A DNA stretch of 64,000 nt from Desulfobaculum xiamenense. Its GTDB lineage: Bacteria; Desulfobacterota; Desulfovibrionia; Desulfovibrionales; Desulfovibrionaceae. The stretch's first letter is position 1. Each line of letters opens with the position of its first letter. A program made the translations under genes and the position numbers. Below are positions 8,749 through 18,109 of this stretch, piece after piece. Under the pieces are notes generated by a model. That model saw nothing but the letters and a program-made list of their open reading frames with translations. It did not search any database and was not told the DNA's origin. Where the stretch lies: assembly GCF_011927665.1 (NCBI RefSeq), contig NZ_JAATJA010000001.1:601019-665018 (forward strand). The letters run 5' to 3'.

Positions 8749-10467
8749 TTAGCAGACCTTGAACTTGTAGACCTCGTTACTCTTCGGATCGATCACATGC
8801 ACGCCGCAGGCGATGCAGGGGTCGTACGAATGAACGGTACGGAGGATTTCCACAGGACGCTTGGGATCGAACACCGGGGTGCCGATGAGGGCTTCTTCCA
8901 CCGGGCCGAGGGTACCGTCGTCGCTGCGCGGGCCAAGGTTCCAGGTGGAGGGAACGACCAGCTGGAAGTTCTTGATCTTGCCGCCCTCGATCTCAATCCA
9001 GTGGGACAGCATGCCGCGGGGGGCGTTGACGAAGCCGACGCCGAAGGCCTTGTCGGGCATCTCAAAGGGCGCGACGATGTCGACATTGCCCTTGGCGATG
9101 TTCTTTTCGAGCTTGTCGATCCACTTGACCATCTCGTCACCGATGAGCTTGGTCTCGATGCAGCGGGCAGCGGTACGGCCCAGAGTGGAGAACAGAGCTT
9201 CGGGTCCGACGCCGAGGTGCTTGAGCACGGTGTTGACCAGCGCGACGGTCGGCTCGTGGCCACGGCCGTAGGCAACCAGCACCTGAGCCAGAGGACCGAC
9301 CTCGGTGGACTTGCCGTCGTAGCGGGGAGCCTTCATCCAGCTGTACTTGCCAGTGTCCTCGGAGGTCATGCGGTCCATGCCGGTGTACTCGGGATCGGTG
9401 ACGCCCTTCCAGGGATGCTTCGGGGAGTCGTCCTTGTACCAGCTGTACTTCACACCCTCTTCGATCTTCTGGAGGTCGAACTTGTGGATGTTGGTGATGT
9501 CGCGGTTGTAGATGACGCCGGAGGGCAGGAAGCGGCTGTCCATGTTGGCTTCATCAGTCGGGAACTCACCGCAGGTCTGGAAGTGCGTGGTGCCGCCGAT
9601 GCCGCCCCAGTCGAGGTAGTACGGAGCTACCGCCAGCACGTCCGGCAGGTAGGTGTGGTTCACGAAGTCCATGGTCTCCTTGTAGAGAGCCTTGAACTGC
9701 GCGATGTTTTCCTTCTTGAGGGCGTCGTAGCAGGTGATGCCGCCCTCGTAGAGGCTCTGGGTGTGCGGATTCTTGCCGCCGATGATGGCCATCATGCGCG
9801 AAGGCAGGATCTGGAGCTTCAGAGCCTGCAGGTAGTGATGGGTGGCCAGCAGGTTGAGTTCCGGCGGAAGCTTGTAGGCCGCGTGCGGCTCAAGGAAGTA
9901 GGCGTTGGAGAAGATGCCGAGCTGACCGGAGCCGACGAACTTCTTCAGACGGGCCTGAGTCTCCTCAAGCTCCGCAGCGGTATGCTTGCGATGGCCGAGT
10001 CCGGCGCCGTTGGCGAGGTCGGCAGCCTTCTTGGGGCTAGCGGACAGAGCGCTGACGACGTCGACCCAGTCAAGGGCGTGCAGGTGATAGAAATGCACGA
10101 TGTGGTCGTGCAGGAACTGCGCGCCGAGCAGCATGTTGCGCAGGACGATGCCGGTCTCGGGGATGCGCTTGTCAACGCCGATGGCGTTGTCGACGCAGCG
10201 GGTGGAGGCCAGGGCATGGACGTGCGTGCACACGCCGCAGGAGCGCTGGGTGAAGTGCTTGGCGTCGCGAGGGTCGCGACCCTGCAGGATGATCTCGAGA
10301 CCGCGGAAGAGCTGCGAGCTGGACCACGCATTCTTGACGCGGCCGTTTTCGACTTCCACTTCGATACGCAGATGACCCTCGATCCTGTTGATGGGATCGA
10401 TGACGACCTTACCGGTGTAATCCCCGACAGGAGTGACCGGGGCCGCTTTGGACTTACAACCAGCCAT
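8749..10467 (-). CDS. hynA: Periplasmic [NiFe] hydrogenase large subunit
   Basis: 572-aa subunit carrying the Ni-Fe(CN)2CO active site. The N-terminal L1 motif RSCGVCTHVHA and C-terminal L2 motif DPCIACGVH supply the four cysteine ligands. All four are Cys, so this is a NiFe and not a NiFeSe enzyme. Processing is expected after His557, removing the last 15 residues. It has no signal peptide and would be exported with the Tat-bearing small subunit. ATG at 10467 follows GGAGGAAGTT. Start to end length fits Desulfovibrio-type group 1 enzymes. Confidence 0.98.
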   Translation of the reverse strand: MAGCKSKAAPVTPVGDYTGKVVIDPINRIEGHLRIEVEVENGRVKNAWSSSQLFRGLEIILQGRDPRDAKHFTQRSCGVCTHVHALASTRCVDNAIGVDKRIPETGIVLRNMLLGAQFLHDHIVHFYHLHALDWVDVVSALSASPKKAADLANGAGLGHRKHTAAELEETQARLKKFVGSGQLGIFSNAYFLEPHAAYKLPPELNLLATHHYLQALKLQILPSRMMAIIGGKNPHTQSLYEGGITCYDALKKENIAQFKALYKETMDFVNHTYLPDVLAVAPYYLDWGGIGGTTHFQTCGEFPTDEANMDSRFLPSGVIYNRDITNIHKFDLQKIEEGVKYSWYKDDSPKHPWKGVTDPEYTGMDRMTSEDTGKYSWMKAPRYDGKSTEVGPLAQVLVAYGRGHEPTVALVNTVLKHLGVGPEALFSTLGRTAARCIETKLIGDEMVKWIDKLEKNIAKGNVDIVAPFEMPDKAFGVGFVNAPRGMLSHWIEIEGGKIKNFQLVVPSTWNLGPRSDDGTLGPVEEALIGTPVFDPKRPVEILRTVHSYDPCIACGVHVIDPKSNEVYKFKVC

Positions 10468-10535
10468 AACTTCCTCCTAAATGATATTTCGAGCAGACTT
10501 CAATTCAACCAGTACGGACCCAAACCGTCGAGGTG

Positions 10536-11489
10536 TTAGCCTTCCTCGTAGAAGGGGCTCATCTCGTCCCAGAAATCAGGCTCGGAGCAGCCGATGCAGG
10601 GATGGCCGGCCTGGATGGGGAAGCTGACCTGGTTGAACAGGACCTTCGGGCAGTTGTTGTACGTATTGGGGCCCTTGCAGCCCAGCTCGTACAGACAGTA
10701 GCCCATTCTGGCCTCTTCGGAGTCGAAGGAGGGAGCAAACTTGCCTTCCTCGAAGTACTTGAGGCGGGGGCAGTTGTCGTGAACGGTTTCGCCGTAGAAC
10801 AGAACAGGACGGCCATTGTCGTCCAGCTCGGGCATACCCTTGGTCAGGAAGTAGACCACGGTGCCAATGAAGCTCATCGGGTTCGGCGGGCAGCCGGGGA
10901 CCTGAATCATGGGAGCGCCGCCCAGCGCTTCGCTGCAGCCGACGGAGCCGGTCGGATTCGGGGCGGCCTTCTGAACGCCGCCGTAGGCTGCGCAGGTGCC
11001 GATGCAGATGGTGGCCAGAGCCTTGGGGTAGATCTCCTGCAGGATGGACAGCATGGTCTTGCCGCCAACCTTGCCGTAGATGCCGCCGTCCTTGGTGGGC
11101 ACGCCGCCCTCAAGCACGAGGACGAACTTGCCGGCCTTCTCTTCAACCGTCTTGTGCAGCACTTCTTCGATGGCTTCGCCAGCGCACTGCATGAGGGTTT
11201 CGTGGTAGTCGAGGGAGAGCACATCGAACAGGACTGTCGCGATGTCGGGCTCGGTGCTGCGCAGGATGGACTCGGAACAACCGGTACATTCGGCGAAATG
11301 CAGCCAAACGACGGTGGGGCGTTCCTTGGCCGTGAGGGCCTCGGCCACCTTGGCAGGAGTGAAGGACGCATCCGCAGCCATGGCGGCGGATACAGCGGCA
11401 CAGAACTTCATGAACTCACGGCGTGAAATCCCTTTTGCCTTCAGAGATTCCATGACGTCATGCTTACCGCTACCAATTGCACATTTCAT
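10536..11489 (-). CDS. hynB: Periplasmic [NiFe] hydrogenase small subunit (Tat-exported)
   Basis: 317-aa iron-sulfur subunit passing electrons from the active site to periplasmic cytochrome c. The N-terminus has a Tat signal with the twin-arginine motif SRREFMKF at about residues 22-29. Proximal-cluster ligands ([21 protein letters not shown]), the [14 protein letters not shown] segment and the CKGP...CP and HPCIGC ligands of the medial and distal clusters are present. There is no C-terminal membrane anchor, so the enzyme is expected to be soluble. ATG at 11489 follows GGAGGTGTCTT. First gene of the operon hynB-hynA-hynC-hypC. Confidence 0.98.
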   Translation of the reverse strand: MKCAIGSGKHDVMESLKAKGISRREFMKFCAAVSAAMAADASFTPAKVAEALTAKERPTVVWLHFAECTGCSESILRSTEPDIATVLFDVLSLDYHETLMQCAGEAIEEVLHKTVEEKAGKFVLVLEGGVPTKDGGIYGKVGGKTMLSILQEIYPKALATICIGTCAAYGGVQKAAPNPTGSVGCSEALGGAPMIQVPGCPPNPMSFIGTVVYFLTKGMPELDDNGRPVLFYGETVHDNCPRLKYFEEGKFAPSFDSEEARMGYCLYELGCKGPNTYNNCPKVLFNQVSFPIQAGHPCIGCSEPDFWDEMSPFYEEG

Positions 11490-11601
11490 AAGACACCTCC
11501 ATAGTTACCAAACAGCGGCGGACCACTCCGCCAAAGGACATGGCGTTCCATCCAACCGTTCAAGTCTTATGGAATCAGCACTACGCGAATACTATTTCGT
11601 G

Positions 11602-11632
11602 ATTAGAAACCACAAATGCAAATGTCAGTCAA
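11602..11632 (-). promoter_or_regulatory. Candidate sigma-70 promoter of the hydrogenase operon
   Basis: Minus-strand TTGACT (11632-11627), 19-bp spacer, TCTAAT (11607-11602), about 110 bp upstream of hynB. The -10 matches 5 of 6 consensus bases. The spacer is long, so this is tentative. Confidence 0.35.
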
Positions 11633-11677
11633 TGGAAAAACCCCATTTTTCCCAGTAATTGACGGCAATTTTCGACA

Positions 11678-11708
11678 TTCTGCATGATGAATTAAATGAT
11701 ATGCAGAA
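11678..11708. repeat. Inverted repeat upstream of hynB, possible operator
   Basis: 8-bp arms TTCTGCAT (11678-11685) and ATGCAGAA (11701-11708) are separated by a 15-bp A/T-only-plus-G spacer. It lies about 45 bp upstream of the candidate hynB -35. It could be a dimeric regulator site. No known regulator motif is recognised. Confidence 0.4.
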
Positions 11709-12080
11709 CAGTATTACCATTTCTTGAATCGTATACACTGCATTCCAATCATTGAATCAGTGCCGCATACAATAATGTTTGAACGAATAACCAGTTGACG
11801 AATCGCTTCCTCACGCGTCACCAGTCACGATGGATACGCAAAAATCCCTGCCACAAGCCGCAATTTGCCATATCACCGATGCGGTGCCGCAAAATCACGG
11901 CCTGCGACAATGCGCGCACGTTTTTGCGCCACCTCCAAACTCGACACTTGACATGAGAAAAAAATGACCGGGCTTGGCATGAGCCACAGAAAGCGGTATG
12001 CCTCGACGCCAAGGCATCCCTTCTCCCATCGCGGAGGGGAATGACACTCCACAAACCTTCAATCCCTACATACGAGTGGC

Positions 12081-13379
12081 ATGAAAAAAATCGTCAGTCT
12101 CTCCATCGTTCTCTTTCTCGTAGCGGCTCTGGGCATCAGCGCCCTGTTCTACTTCAAGGATATGCAGGAGCCCGAACTCGCGCTGACCCCGAACGGCGGC
12201 TTCCTCGGCGCCGAAACGGTGTTCACCCTCGAAGCGAACGACCTCGGGACCGGCATCCGCACGCTGACCGTCACCGCACGTCAGGGCGACAAGACCGTCA
12301 CCCTCCTCTCGACCGACACGTTCGAGGACCCCACCCACGCCGTCCTCAACTTCACCCATTCGCAGGCGAAATTCCGCAACGGTCAGGTCGTGGTGACCGT
12401 GGACGCCACGGACCGCTCCATCTACGGCTTTGGCGCTGGCAACACCGCCAGCAAAAGCTGGACCTTCGAGCTGGACACCAAGAAGCCCATGATCTCCGTA
12501 CTGTCCACCCAGCACAACGTCAGCCGTGGCGGCGTCGGCTGCGTGGCCTACACCGTGAATGAGGACGTCTCCGAAAGCGGCATCCGCGTCGGTGAAGAAT
12601 TCTTCCGCGGCTACAAGCAGGCCAACGGCCAGTTCCTGTGCTTCTTCACCTTCCCCCACTACATGGAGGAGAAGGACTTCGCGCCCATGCTCTTTGCGAC
12701 GGACCTCGCAGGCAACACCCGCAAGGGCTCGTTCTACTATCATCTGATTAACAAGCCCTTCCGCCACGACACCATCAACCTCTCCGACGGCTTCCTGAAC
12801 GCCAAGATGCCGCAGTTCGAGGACGACTATCCCGACGCTGCGAACCAGCTGGAACGCTACCTGCTGGTGAACCGCGAGCTTCGCGTCAAGAACCGCGCGG
12901 CCATGCATGAGCTTGGTGCCAAGAGCGAATCCCGCCCGCTGTGGCAGGGCCGCTTCGAGCGCCTGCCCAACGCGGCCAACCGCGCCCAGTTCGGCGATCA
13001 CCGCACCTACCTCTACAACGGCCAGGAAGTGGACCAGCAGACCCACCTCGGCATCGACCTCGCCTCCGTGCAAAATGCGCCCATTCCCGCCGCGAACTCC
13101 GGCAAGGTCGTGTTCACGGGCTTCTTCGGCATCTACGGCGAGACCGTCGTCATCGACCACGGCTGCGGCCTGATGACCCTCTACGCCCACATGAACGAGA
13201 TCAGCGTGAACGTCGGCGACATGGTCGAAAAGAGCCAGATCATCGGCAACACCGGCGCGACAGGCCTTGCCGGTGGCGACCACCTGCACTACGGCGTGTT
13301 CCTGTCCGGCGTGCCGGTCAATCCCATCGAATGGTGGGACGCCACCTGGATCAAGAACAACATCACCTCGCGCATGTAG
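12081..13379 (+). CDS. M23/LytM-family metallopeptidase, membrane anchored
   Basis: 432-aa protein with one N-terminal membrane anchor or signal (about residues 5-25), a beta-rich, Ig-like middle region (about 35-270) and a C-terminal peptidase M23 domain. Zinc ligands are visible in THLGIDLAS (H-x3-D) and in DHLHYG, with the second-sphere His in LYAHM. It would act on peptide cross-links of periplasmic murein, or regulate amidases if degenerate, but all ligands appear intact here. ATG at 12081 has only a weak ribosome site. Monocistronic, closed by a terminator. Confidence 0.9.
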   Translation: MKKIVSLSIVLFLVAALGISALFYFKDMQEPELALTPNGGFLGAETVFTLEANDLGTGIRTLTVTARQGDKTVTLLSTDTFEDPTHAVLNFTHSQAKFRNGQVVVTVDATDRSIYGFGAGNTASKSWTFELDTKKPMISVLSTQHNVSRGGVGCVAYTVNEDVSESGIRVGEEFFRGYKQANGQFLCFFTFPHYMEEKDFAPMLFATDLAGNTRKGSFYYHLINKPFRHDTINLSDGFLNAKMPQFEDDYPDAANQLERYLLVNRELRVKNRAAMHELGAKSESRPLWQGRFERLPNAANRAQFGDHRTYLYNGQEVDQQTHLGIDLASVQNAPIPAANSGKVVFTGFFGIYGETVVIDHGCGLMTLYAHMNEISVNVGDMVEKSQIIGNTGATGLAGGDHLHYGVFLSGVPVNPIEWWDATWIKNNITSRM

Positions 13380-13401
13380 TTCCCGATCCTCGCGAAACGA
13401 C

Positions 13402-13433
13402 AAAAGGCCCACACCGGAAGGTGTGGGCCTTTT
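13402..13433 (+). terminator. Intrinsic terminator, bidirectional, between M23 gene and ung
   Basis: 14-bp stem AAAAGGCCCACACC / GGTGTGGGCCTTTT with GGAA loop. A-run on one side and T-run on the other let it serve the convergent ung as well. Confidence 0.92.
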
Positions 13434-13550
13434 CTTATACGCTGGCGAAAGATGAAATGCCGCCGCAGACTGGCCGACGACGAGGAACATCGTTCCATCG
13501 TGCCCGGCCTGACGGAAAAAGTTGGCTGTGGCGATGCCGCGCAGACGCGG

Positions 13551-14216
13551 CTACCACTCGATGGGCGGTTCCCCGTGTTCGCGCAGATATGCGTTGGCGC
13601 GGACGAAATGCCCGCAGCCGAAGAAACCGCGATACGCGGACAGCGGCGAGGGATGGGCCGCTTCCAGCACGAGATGGCGCGACGCATCAACGAGCGAGGC
13701 CTTGCTGCGCGCAAAATTGCCCCACAACATAAACACGAGATGCTCCCGTCGCTCGGACAGTGCCTGCACAATCGCATCGGACAGGCGCTCCCAGCCGAGG
13801 CGTCCGTGCGATCCCGGCTTGCCCTCCTCCACCGTGAGCATGGCATTGAGCAGCAAAACGCCCTGCCGTGCCCAACGGGTCAGGTCAGTGGACATGGGGT
13901 GCTCCAGCCCGCCGTAAACGCTCGCCGTGATCTCCTTGAACATATTGCGAAGCGATGGCGGCGCTGGCACGCCCTCCGGCACGGAAAAGGACAGGCCATG
14001 CGCCTGCCCCGGCCGGTGATAGGGGTCCTGCCCCAGCAACACCACCCGCACGGCGTCAAAAGGCGTCAGGCGCAACGCGTTGAACTCCATGCCGCGCGGG
14101 GGGTAAATGGTACGGTCGCCACGCAGGGCATCCGCCCTCGCCAGCACGTCCTCGTGATAGCCCTCGGCCATGAGGGGGACATTGCGCGTCCAGCCTTTGA
14201 GATTCTCGTGTTGCAT
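13551..14216 (-). CDS. ung: Uracil-DNA glycosylase
   Basis: Family 1 UDG removing uracil from DNA in base excision repair. Catalytic motif GQDPYH is seen in VVLLGQDPYHRPGQAHGLSFSV, and the second conserved element is AHPSPLSAYRGFFGC. Start taken at the ATG at 14216 (MQHENLKGW, 221 aa), matching the family start. The frame runs open to 14402 through the upstream terminator, and that part is not coding. Last gene before the convergent M23 gene. Confidence 0.97.
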   Translation of the reverse strand: MQHENLKGWTRNVPLMAEGYHEDVLARADALRGDRTIYPPRGMEFNALRLTPFDAVRVVLLGQDPYHRPGQAHGLSFSVPEGVPAPPSLRNMFKEITASVYGGLEHPMSTDLTRWARQGVLLLNAMLTVEEGKPGSHGRLGWERLSDAIVQALSERREHLVFMLWGNFARSKASLVDASRHLVLEAAHPSPLSAYRGFFGCGHFVRANAYLREHGEPPIEW

Positions 14217-14225
14217 GTCGGTACG

Positions 14226-14258
14226 AAAAAGCCCCCCGGGCCGAGTGGTCCGGGGGGC
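14226..14258 (-). terminator. Intrinsic terminator after the PEP-synthase-like gene
   Basis: 9-bp GC stem GCCCCCCGG / CCGGGGGGC with 10-nt loop, followed on the minus strand by CTTTTTCG. It lies between the ppsA-like stop and the ung start. Confidence 0.85.
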
Positions 14259-14296
14259 CGTTTTGTTGATGGTGATCCGGTTCTCCCGCAGGGGAA

Positions 14297-17200
14297 CTAG
14301 GCGATGCCCAGCTTCTTGCGCTGCTTGATCAGGGCCTCGGCCTGCTCCTCGAAGGAGGCGAAGCCAGCCTGATGCATGGCGTCGAGCACGGTGCCTTCCC
14401 AATCCCAGCTGGCGTAGATGACCGGCTTGTGGAAGGTGGCGCGGAAGTGCTGCATCTCCTGACGGTAGAACTGCTCCTTCTCGGCGTCGAGGTTCTCGCG
14501 CAGCTGCTCAGCAAAGCGAGCCAGCTCGCCCTCGTACCATTCGAGGAAGTCGGCGGGCGTCTTGTACTTCTTGAGGATGTGCCCGTAGTTCTCGGCTTCG
14601 AGAAGCTTGATCAGGTGCTGGAGGTGCTGCTCCTTGACCCAGCGTCCGAGGCCGGACACGGGGATGTTCAGCGCCTCAACGGCGGCCATGTCGTGCTTGG
14701 TCTGGTGGTAGGTATCGGGCACCACGGATGCGGAGGTGATGCCGGCGATGGCCACGAGACCGCGCAGGATCAGGCTATTGGACACGCCCTGACCGCAGAA
14801 GCCAACCTTCTTGGCAAACTTCTGACCGGTGAAGATGGTGACCAGAATGGCCCACACGACGGCCGGATCCTCTTCGTCGTAGATGTGCTGCAACCGGGCG
14901 TTGTCACGGTCGGTGGCAAGCACCATCTGCGTCATGTCGTTGGAGCCGATGGAGAAGCCATCGAACTCCTCGATGAACTGCTTGGCGAGAATGGCGTTGG
15001 CCGGAATCTCGGACATGAGGATCAGCTTGAGGCCGTCCTCGCCCGCCTTGAGCTTGTGGACCTGCTCAAGGTAGCGCTTCATGCTGCGGGCTTCCTCGAT
15101 GGTGCGCACGAAGGGCAGCATCATCATGAGGTTCTTGCCGCCGAACACGCCACGGGCAAGCTTGAAGGCCTCGATCTCCCAGTCGTGGATATTGCGGGAG
15201 ACGCCGCGGAAGCCGATCATCGGGTTGTCCTCGTGGGTCTCGAAGAGGCTGCCGCCGATGAGGTTCCGGTACTCGTTCGACTTGTAGTCGGTGGTACGGT
15301 AGATGATTTCCTTGCCGTAGAAGGCCATGGCGAACAGCGCAAGGCTCTGCGACAGGGTCTGGACGTAGTGCTCACGGCCGTTGCGGTAACCGCGCGACTT
15401 GATGATCTCGCGGATGCGCTCGGGCAGGGTGCGGACTTCCTCGATCTCCTTGGCCAGACCGGTCTGACGGGAGACCTCGCGGCGCATCTCACCGATGCGC
15501 TTGAGGACGTCGCGGACGTAGGCGCTGTCCTTGATGCCCTGCACGTACTCGTGAATCTTGCCCTGAAGCTCCTGACGGCTCTTCACGCTGTGCGTGTCGT
15601 GGCCGGTGAACTGCTCCAGCACCTCAGCCCAACCCATGATGACGGCGACGTGTGCTTCGAGATCCTCGGAGGTCTTGAGCACGTCGAGGCGATGGGTGGC
15701 CAGTTCGAGATGGTGATCGAGCTGCTTGTCCAGTTCACGCATGTGGCGATGGATGGCCAGCACCTCGTCGGTTCCGCCGGGGGTGCTTTCGCGCTCGGTC
15801 AGCGCCTGAATCTGGGAGGCGATGCCGGTGATCTCGCCCACGTAGTCGCGCAGCTTGAGATCGAGGGTACGCACGCCGGTGGCCAGCTGCTCCTTGACGA
15901 GCTTGGTCAGGCGGGCGTCGAGTTCATCGAGCTTGCGGTTGACCAGCGTATCGAGCAGGCCGGTGTCGTAGGCTTCGAGAGCCATGGGATGGATGGCGAT
16001 GTTGCCGAGCATGAACTCGGCGCGCAGCAGGCCAACCTCGAAGTCCGGCACATTGCGCAGGCGCGACAGGAACAGCGACTGACCCACGTCGGCGAGAATG
16101 AGGCCGACCTTGGTCTTGGTGGTGGGCAGCGCTGCGGTGTCAATCTCGCCGCCAACCTCGATGAGGGGCAGCTTGCCGCGGTACACCTTGCCACGGGAAC
16201 CATCGACGGTCACTTCCTGACCATCGAGGTTGCGCAGCACCTCGGCGCGCTGGATGCCGATGATGGCGGGGATGCCCAGCTCGCGGGAAGTGATGGCGGC
16301 GTGGGAGGTATCGCCACCCACGTCGGCCAGAATGGCGGAAGCGATGCGCATGCCGGGGACCATGTCGGGATCGGTACGCTCGGCGGCGAGCACGTCGCCC
16401 TTGTTGACCTTATTCAGCTCAAGAGCGGAACGCAGGAAGCGGACAACGCCCTGCCCTGCGCCACGGGATGCGCCGTTGCCCTCGATGATGGCCTCGGCCC
16501 GGGTCAGGGCCTTGGGATCGACTTCGAGCCTGCGCATGAAGATGGTGTGGGGATGCTGCTCGAACTCCTCGTTCCAGCGGGTCTCGGGGCGTGCCTGCAC
16601 GAACCAGAGCCTGTCGGACGAATCGATGCAGAACTCGGAGTCCATGATCATGCCGCCGTAGGCCTTGCTGATGGCGCGCACGCCACGGGCCACTTCCTCG
16701 GCCTGGGCCAGCGACAGGGACCACTGGTAGGCGTCGAAGGAGTCGACCTTCACGAGCTGGGTTCCGCCCTCGGGATCGTAGATGATCTTCTTGTCCTTGA
16801 AGCCCATGTTGCGGATGACGACTTCGGCGTTGTCATCACGCTTGAAGACGTAGAACTTGTCCGGGGTGACCATGCCGCCAACAACGGCCTCGCCCAGACC
16901 ATAGCTGGCGTCGATGGACACGAGGTCCTTGCGGTCGGTGCCGCGGCAGCCGGTGGCGGTGTCCGCGGAGAAGGCGGTACCGGAGATCACCGGATTGATC
17001 ATGCGCATGATGCACACGGACAGGGAGGTGTTCTCAATGGCCCACTCTTCCTTGGCCGTGGCAGCGATGGAATCATTGCCGGTGCGCTCGGCCTCGGCGA
17101 TGGCGTCGAGAATGGCCTCGCGGCGGTAGGTCATGCTGCGCAGGTTGTAGGCGGAAGCGCAGTCCCAGTGGTAGGCTTCGACGCAGTTGTTCTCGCCCAC

Positions 17201-17893
17201 GATATTGAGATAGGTGTCCTGCAGGCCGGCGAAGGCCTTCTTGCGGCTATCCTCGCCTGCTGCGGAGGAACGCACTGCGACGGGAACGTCTTCGAGACCG
17301 GCTTCCTTGCAGATGGCGTTGTATGCGCTGCGGACTTCGCGGCCAACCTCGGCGGGCAGTTCGACGGACAGAATGGCCGTCTGCACCAACACGGAACGCT
17401 TGCGCAGCTGGTCGATGCCTTCGGGAGAGGTGGCAAATCCGTCAACAACGTTATTGATGAAGGAGCGCAGGCGAACCTTCGTGCCCTCGGAGGCGGAGTC
17501 GCGAACCTTGCGACCGACACGGCGGACGAACTTCTGGAGGTAGTCGGTATCTTTGTTGACTTCCTCGCTGTTCCAATCGATGCGCTTGTATTCCTCTTCC
17601 ACGAGAGAACGGACCAGGGCCGCATCGACCTTGGTCTCATCCAGCGTCTTATGGAAGGCAATGGAGGAGATTGCCCTGAACTGCGGGGCCCTGATTCCAT
17701 CGACCTGGCTGATGATGGCAGTATTGTAATTCTTGCCGCCAACAACGATTTCGGCATCCTCGCCGATGGAAACGATGTCTGCGCCGGTAAGAACAATCTT
17801 GTCAGTTATGGCGTCCAGTTTGGTCGTCTGCTTTTTCGCGGGCGTGGTGGCGTTCTTCTCAGCGTCAGCTACCTTCTGCTGTCCTTTGGCCAT
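14297..17893 (-). CDS. Large PEP synthase-like protein (PEP/pyruvate-binding)
   Basis: 1198-aa relative of phosphoenolpyruvate synthase (pyruvate, water dikinase), expected to convert pyruvate to PEP with ATP. The ATP-grasp part is at about 200-440 (VRSSAAGEDS, AGLQDTYLN), and the swivel phospho-His domain has GGDTSHAAITS with His531. The PEP-binding barrel (about 860-1060) has YRTTDYKSNEY, NPMIGFRG, SIGSNDMTQ and the acid/base Cys1033 in GFCGQG. E. coli PpsA is about 790 aa. The excess is a helical, charged insertion at about 650-845 and an extra C-terminal tail after about 1070. ATG at 17893 follows GGAGGAGAG. Directly downstream of pyc, same strand. Confidence 0.9.
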   Translation of the reverse strand: MAKGQQKVADAEKNATTPAKKQTTKLDAITDKIVLTGADIVSIGEDAEIVVGGKNYNTAIISQVDGIRAPQFRAISSIAFHKTLDETKVDAALVRSLVEEEYKRIDWNSEEVNKDTDYLQKFVRRVGRKVRDSASEGTKVRLRSFINNVVDGFATSPEGIDQLRKRSVLVQTAILSVELPAEVGREVRSAYNAICKEAGLEDVPVAVRSSAAGEDSRKKAFAGLQDTYLNIVGENNCVEAYHWDCASAYNLRSMTYRREAILDAIAEAERTGNDSIAATAKEEWAIENTSLSVCIMRMINPVISGTAFSADTATGCRGTDRKDLVSIDASYGLGEAVVGGMVTPDKFYVFKRDDNAEVVIRNMGFKDKKIIYDPEGGTQLVKVDSFDAYQWSLSLAQAEEVARGVRAISKAYGGMIMDSEFCIDSSDRLWFVQARPETRWNEEFEQHPHTIFMRRLEVDPKALTRAEAIIEGNGASRGAGQGVVRFLRSALELNKVNKGDVLAAERTDPDMVPGMRIASAILADVGGDTSHAAITSRELGIPAIIGIQRAEVLRNLDGQEVTVDGSRGKVYRGKLPLIEVGGEIDTAALPTTKTKVGLILADVGQSLFLSRLRNVPDFEVGLLRAEFMLGNIAIHPMALEAYDTGLLDTLVNRKLDELDARLTKLVKEQLATGVRTLDLKLRDYVGEITGIASQIQALTERESTPGGTDEVLAIHRHMRELDKQLDHHLELATHRLDVLKTSEDLEAHVAVIMGWAEVLEQFTGHDTHSVKSRQELQGKIHEYVQGIKDSAYVRDVLKRIGEMRREVSRQTGLAKEIEEVRTLPERIREIIKSRGYRNGREHYVQTLSQSLALFAMAFYGKEIIYRTTDYKSNEYRNLIGGSLFETHEDNPMIGFRGVSRNIHDWEIEAFKLARGVFGGKNLMMMLPFVRTIEEARSMKRYLEQVHKLKAGEDGLKLILMSEIPANAILAKQFIEEFDGFSIGSNDMTQMVLATDRDNARLQHIYDEEDPAVVWAILVTIFTGQKFAKKVGFCGQGVSNSLILRGLVAIAGITSASVVPDTYHQTKHDMAAVEALNIPVSGLGRWVKEQHLQHLIKLLEAENYGHILKKYKTPADFLEWYEGELARFAEQLRENLDAEKEQFYRQEMQHFRATFHKPVIYASWDWEGTVLDAMHQAGFASFEEQAEALIKQRKKLGIA

Positions 17894-17966
17894 TCTCTCC
17901 TCCTATGAGAGCAGATCGGAAGAATTGATCATTTATTGCGCGCGCGAAATCGCGCGCCGGTCAGGC

Positions 17967-17994
17967 TCTAGAAAACTATGTCGGCGTTGGTCAA
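17967..17994 (-). promoter_or_regulatory. Candidate promoter of the PEP-synthase-like gene
   Basis: Minus-strand TTGACC (17994-17989), 16-bp spacer, TCTAGA (17972-17967). A GC-only hairpin GCGCGCG-ATTT-CGCGCGC (17940-17957) would form in the leader. Moderate to weak match. Confidence 0.3.
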
Positions 17995-18073
17995 GAACTA
18001 ATTGGTTTGTGAGGAATATAACCTAATTGTACATACGCCCAACGGTCCGATCACGTCAACGTTTTCACGGGAA

Positions 18074-18105
18074 CGGCCCGGACCGGGAAAATCCGGTCCG
18101 GGCCG
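18074..18105 (-). terminator. Strong hairpin just after pyc
   Basis: Perfect 13-bp stem CGGCCCGGACCGG / CCGGTCCGGGCCG with 6-nt loop, 4 bp past the pyc stop. No clear U-run follows, so it may be an inefficient terminator or a 3' end stabiliser. Confidence 0.65.
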
Positions 18106-18109
18106 AGAA

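Larger units (their letters stand above)
11490..12080. other. 591-bp AT-rich divergent intergenic region
   Basis: Gap between the hydrogenase operon (minus) and the M23 peptidase (plus). About 11560-11810 is clearly AT-rich relative to the window. It contains the candidate hynB promoter and an inverted repeat, listed separately. No convincing coding frame was seen on either strand. The only open frames have poor start sites and shadow-like composition. Confidence 0.7.

Noticed and set aside
11889-11902. Possible sigma-54 site (GG-N10-GC) on the minus strand upstream of hynB
   Set aside because: Only the GG/GC core and TTGC agree. It lies about 400 bp from the gene in GC-rich sequence where chance matches are common.
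12066-13490. Long minus-strand open frame opposite the M23 peptidase
   Set aside because: Shadow frame typical of GC-rich coding DNA. The plus strand encodes a clear signal-anchored metallopeptidase with all zinc ligands.
14372-17908. 1178-codon plus-strand open frame opposite the PEP-synthase-like gene (and a similar one opposite pyc at 18002-21811)
   Set aside because: These are long antisense frames caused by codon bias. Their translations are repetitive His/Leu/Gly/Asp-rich and show no domain, while the minus strand has complete catalytic motifs.
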